Source: an uncultured cyanobacterium (GTDB lineage: Bacteria > Cyanobacteriota > Cyanobacteriia > PCC-6307 > Cyanobiaceae). From it: 42,985 nt of DNA. The position numbers and the translations under genes are program-made. Below the pieces are notes generated by a model. It had not been told where the DNA came from and ran no database searches. It saw only the letters and a list, made by a program, of their open reading frames with translations. The stretch's first letter is position 1, and the number at the start of each line of letters is the position of its first letter. The stretch is from the NCBI GenBank assembly GCA_903935205.1, contig CAIZQU010000058.1:1-42985 (forward strand). The letters run 5' to 3'. This document shows positions 41,468 through 42,985 of the stretch, piece by piece.

Positions 41468-42493
41468 GTGGCTCTGCTCTGGGGCCTGGTGAGCTGGATC
41501 GGCCGCCATTCCGCTGCACTGCCGCTGCCCCTGCCTGTGGCCCTGCTGCCGCCACTGGTCCTGTTGGTGCTGTTCTCGGCCCGCAGCTTTTCGCTGATGC
41601 ACGACTGCGGCCACGAGGCTTTGTTCCGCCGGCGCTGGTTGAACAGAGCGGCCGGCTTCCTGCTCGGGGTGGTCAATGCCATCCCCCAGCACCCGTGGGC
41701 CCGCGGCCATGCGTTCCACCACAAGCACAACGGCAACTGGGAGCGCTACCGCGGCCCCTCCGCCCTGATCACCCTGGCCGAATACCGCCAGTTGCCACAG
41801 CGCCAACGCCGGCTTTACAGCCTGTTGCGCCAGCCGCTGATGCTGCTGCCGGGCGGCTTCTTCTATCTGGTGATCAAACCGCGGCTGCAGTTGCTGCTCG
41901 GGGCGAGTGAGTTCCTGGTGGCCACCGCCAGGGGCCTGGCGGCCGCCCTGGCCGAGCGCGGCTGGAGGGCCCTGGCCGAACTGCCGGCCCTGGTGCGAGG
42001 CCATCGCTCCAGCCATTGGTACACCGCCGGCGAACTGGCCGATCTGGTGGCCAACAATGTTCTGGTGATCACCAGCTGGCTGCTGATGGCCCAGTGGCTG
42101 GGGGCGGGACTGTTCTGGAGTTGCTATGCGCTGGTGATGGCCTGCTCGGCGGCGATCTTTATCTGCGTGTTCTTCGTGCAGCACAATTTCGAAGGCAGCT
42201 ACGCCCATGGTTCAGATGACTGGAGCTACCTGCGCGGGGCCCTGGAGGGCAGCAGCAATCTCGAACTGCCGCGCTGGCTGGATTGGTTCTGCGCCGACAT
42301 CAGCTTCCACAGCATCCACCACCTCTGCGAGCGCATCCCCAACTACCGTCTGCGTGCCTGCCACAACAGCAACGCCCATCTGCTGAGCGGCTGCAGGCGC
42401 CTGACACTCTCCGAGATTCCAGGCTGCTTCGCTTACATCCTCTGGGATGAGGCCGGCCAGCGGCTGGTCACCCTGGCGGAGGCTGAGGGCTGA
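41468..42493 (+). CDS. Membrane fatty-acid desaturase
   Basis: Integral membrane di-iron desaturase with the three histidine boxes HDCGH, HAFHH and HSIHH; hydrophobic helices lie before and between them. The frame counted from GTG 41468 has 341 residues. The same frame is already protein-like upstream (VDFDLAPYRTP, then DGLGIWQLLNTLGP, as in desaturase N-termini) back to about 41366, yet no ATG, GTG or TTG occurs between the stop at 41303 and 41468. The real start may be a rare codon (ATC 41366) or the original start is lost. The closest role is an acyl-lipid or other lipid desaturase; position specificity cannot be told. Confidence 0.88.
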   Translation: MALLWGLVSWIGRHSAALPLPLPVALLPPLVLLVLFSARSFSLMHDCGHEALFRRRWLNRAAGFLLGVVNAIPQHPWARGHAFHHKHNGNWERYRGPSALITLAEYRQLPQRQRRLYSLLRQPLMLLPGGFFYLVIKPRLQLLLGASEFLVATARGLAAALAERGWRALAELPALVRGHRSSHWYTAGELADLVANNVLVITSWLLMAQWLGAGLFWSCYALVMACSAAIFICVFFVQHNFEGSYAHGSDDWSYLRGALEGSSNLELPRWLDWFCADISFHSIHHLCERIPNYRLRACHNSNAHLLSGCRRLTLSEIPGCFAYILWDEAGQRLVTLAEAEG

Positions 42494-42514
42494 GGCTGGG
42501 GGCTCAACGATCAA

Positions 42515-42531
42515 GGCCGGTGTTGCCGGCC
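42515..42531 (+). terminator. Weak hairpin after the desaturase gene
   Basis: GGCCGG and CCGGCC flank a 5-base loop, 21 bp after the stop codon. No T-run follows. Confidence 0.3.
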
Positions 42532-42581
42532 GTGAGGGTGATGCCAGTGGCTCGAAGCCGGCGTTTTTGCAGCCGCGGGTT

Positions 42582-42620
42582 GTTACCAGGAGTGGTTACC
42601 AGGAACGGTTGCCACTGGGT
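42582..42620. repeat. 13-bp tandem repeat, three copies
   Basis: GTTACCAGGAGTG, GTTACCAGGAACG and the diverged GTTGCCACTGGGT follow one another in the spacer before the transposase remains. Confidence 0.8.
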
Positions 42621-42681
42621 AACAGGGCGGTTTCCTCTGGCAGGGCAGTGGCCTGGCCTGAGGGCTGGCTGGCAGGCAGAG

Positions 42682-42801
42682 ATCAGCCTGGCACGCTTCC
42701 TCTGGAGCTACTGCCTTGGTAGGCCCCACAACTCCCTGGGGGGCAGAACTCCCGATGAGCTCTACACGGAGACCGACCCTGCTCCTCCCGCCCTGGGTTA
42801 A
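42682..42801 (+). pseudogene. C-terminal remnant of an IS3-like transposase
   Basis: About 39 residues up to the TAA at 42801. They contain LGRPHNSLGGRTPDELY, the end of the DDE integrase core of IS3-family OrfB proteins (pattern RPHxxLGxxTPxExY). No catalytic DDE residues and no recognisable transposase sequence remain upstream, so it is a dead fragment. It lies 36 bp from the IS1595-like fragment, which runs the other way. Confidence 0.7.
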
Positions 42802-42837
42802 CGATGTCAGGGGCCAAAGCTGTCCAGTAAAAGGCAC

Positions 42838-42985
42838 CTACCTCAAGTTTACTCCCAGCTTTCGCTTCAGTGAGAGTGAAGAGATTCCTGTTTTGGCGTC
42901 CCCCACCAGATAGAAGGCCTGGAACCACTTGGTAAGCGATAGCTTGGTTGCTTCCATGATCGTTCCAGCGGTGACAGTCGTCTGA
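42838..42985 (-). pseudogene. IS1595-like (ISXO2) transposase fragment, cut off at its 3' end
   Basis: The minus-strand frame from the window edge starts QTTVTAGTIMEATKLSLTKW and continues through FQAFYLVGDAKTGISSLSL to KRKLGVNLR and a stop at 42838. This matches the start of IS1595/ISXO2-type transposases (QTSVTAGT...TKLPL..WF.A.YL...KTGIS.L.L.R.LGV). The family normally continues for about 200 residues with the DDE-type domain, so the protein is truncated here. Its beginning, including the zinc-finger part, lies beyond the window. Adjacent to the IS3-like remnant. Confidence 0.72.

Noticed and set aside
42447-42985. A complete insertion sequence at the right edge
   Set aside because: Only about 39 residues of an IS3-like and 49 of an IS1595-like protein are present, with no terminal inverted repeats found.

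Overview
The window is high-GC chromosomal DNA from a cyanobacterium, most likely of the freshwater Cyanobium/Synechococcus (picocyanobacterial) lineage. The evidence is psbK (a photosystem II subunit) behind tgt, followed by cobS, an orphan histidine kinase, a DUF3155 gene, an esterase, purH, DUF4079, DUF1997 and a long-form cyanobacterial ispH. A cyAbrB regulator is also present, as are several copies of the cyanobacterial HIP1 octamer GCGATCGC (for example at 7633, 11221, 17430, 19898, 25137, 36451 and 37126). The genus is my inference; I could not run a search.

Layout. 1-4507: the start of a short-chain dehydrogenase (cut by the window), an FkbM methyltransferase, a metallo-beta-lactamase-fold protein with a degenerate metal motif, and a three-gene operon of two exported proteins and an AAA-type ATPase. 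4508-7487: a repeat-rich spacer with three different tandem arrays, an AraC-type regulator and a possibly frame-disrupted membrane protein. 7488-12161: a tightly coupled three-gene cyclic-di-GMP operon, the most interesting feature. Its first gene encodes a membrane protein with a c-type heme sensor domain (DUF3365/Tll0287-like) joined to a complete LOV flavin photosensor and no output domain. The second is a membrane diguanylate cyclase. The third is a GAF / degenerate-GGDEF / EAL phosphodiesterase. 12517-19927: cyAbrB, a CNNM/CBS transporter-like protein, a Gfo/Idh/MocA sugar dehydrogenase, a large GH15/phosphorylase-kinase-like protein and a WecG/TagA glycosyltransferase. 20464-31314: the conserved housekeeping block psbK-tgt / cobS / kinase / DUF3155 / esterase / purH / DUF4079 / DUF1997 / ispH, and a LysR-like protein. 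31301-42493: sfsA, murJ, alaS, a small membrane protein, a SNF2-family helicase and a fatty-acid desaturase. 42582-42985: remains of two unrelated transposases (IS3-like and IS1595-like) in opposite orientations.

How it fits together. Most genes are core functions: purine, isoprenoid, cobalamin, peptidoglycan, tRNA and photosystem. The accessory part is the light/redox to c-di-GMP operon, which is noticeably less GC-rich than its surroundings. A recurring oddity is that many intergenic spacers carry their own short tandem array, with unrelated units of 8, 11, 12, 13, 14, 15, 16 or 18 bp. No tRNA, rRNA or CRISPR array was seen. Statements about families come from recognising motifs in the translated sequence; no database was consulted.
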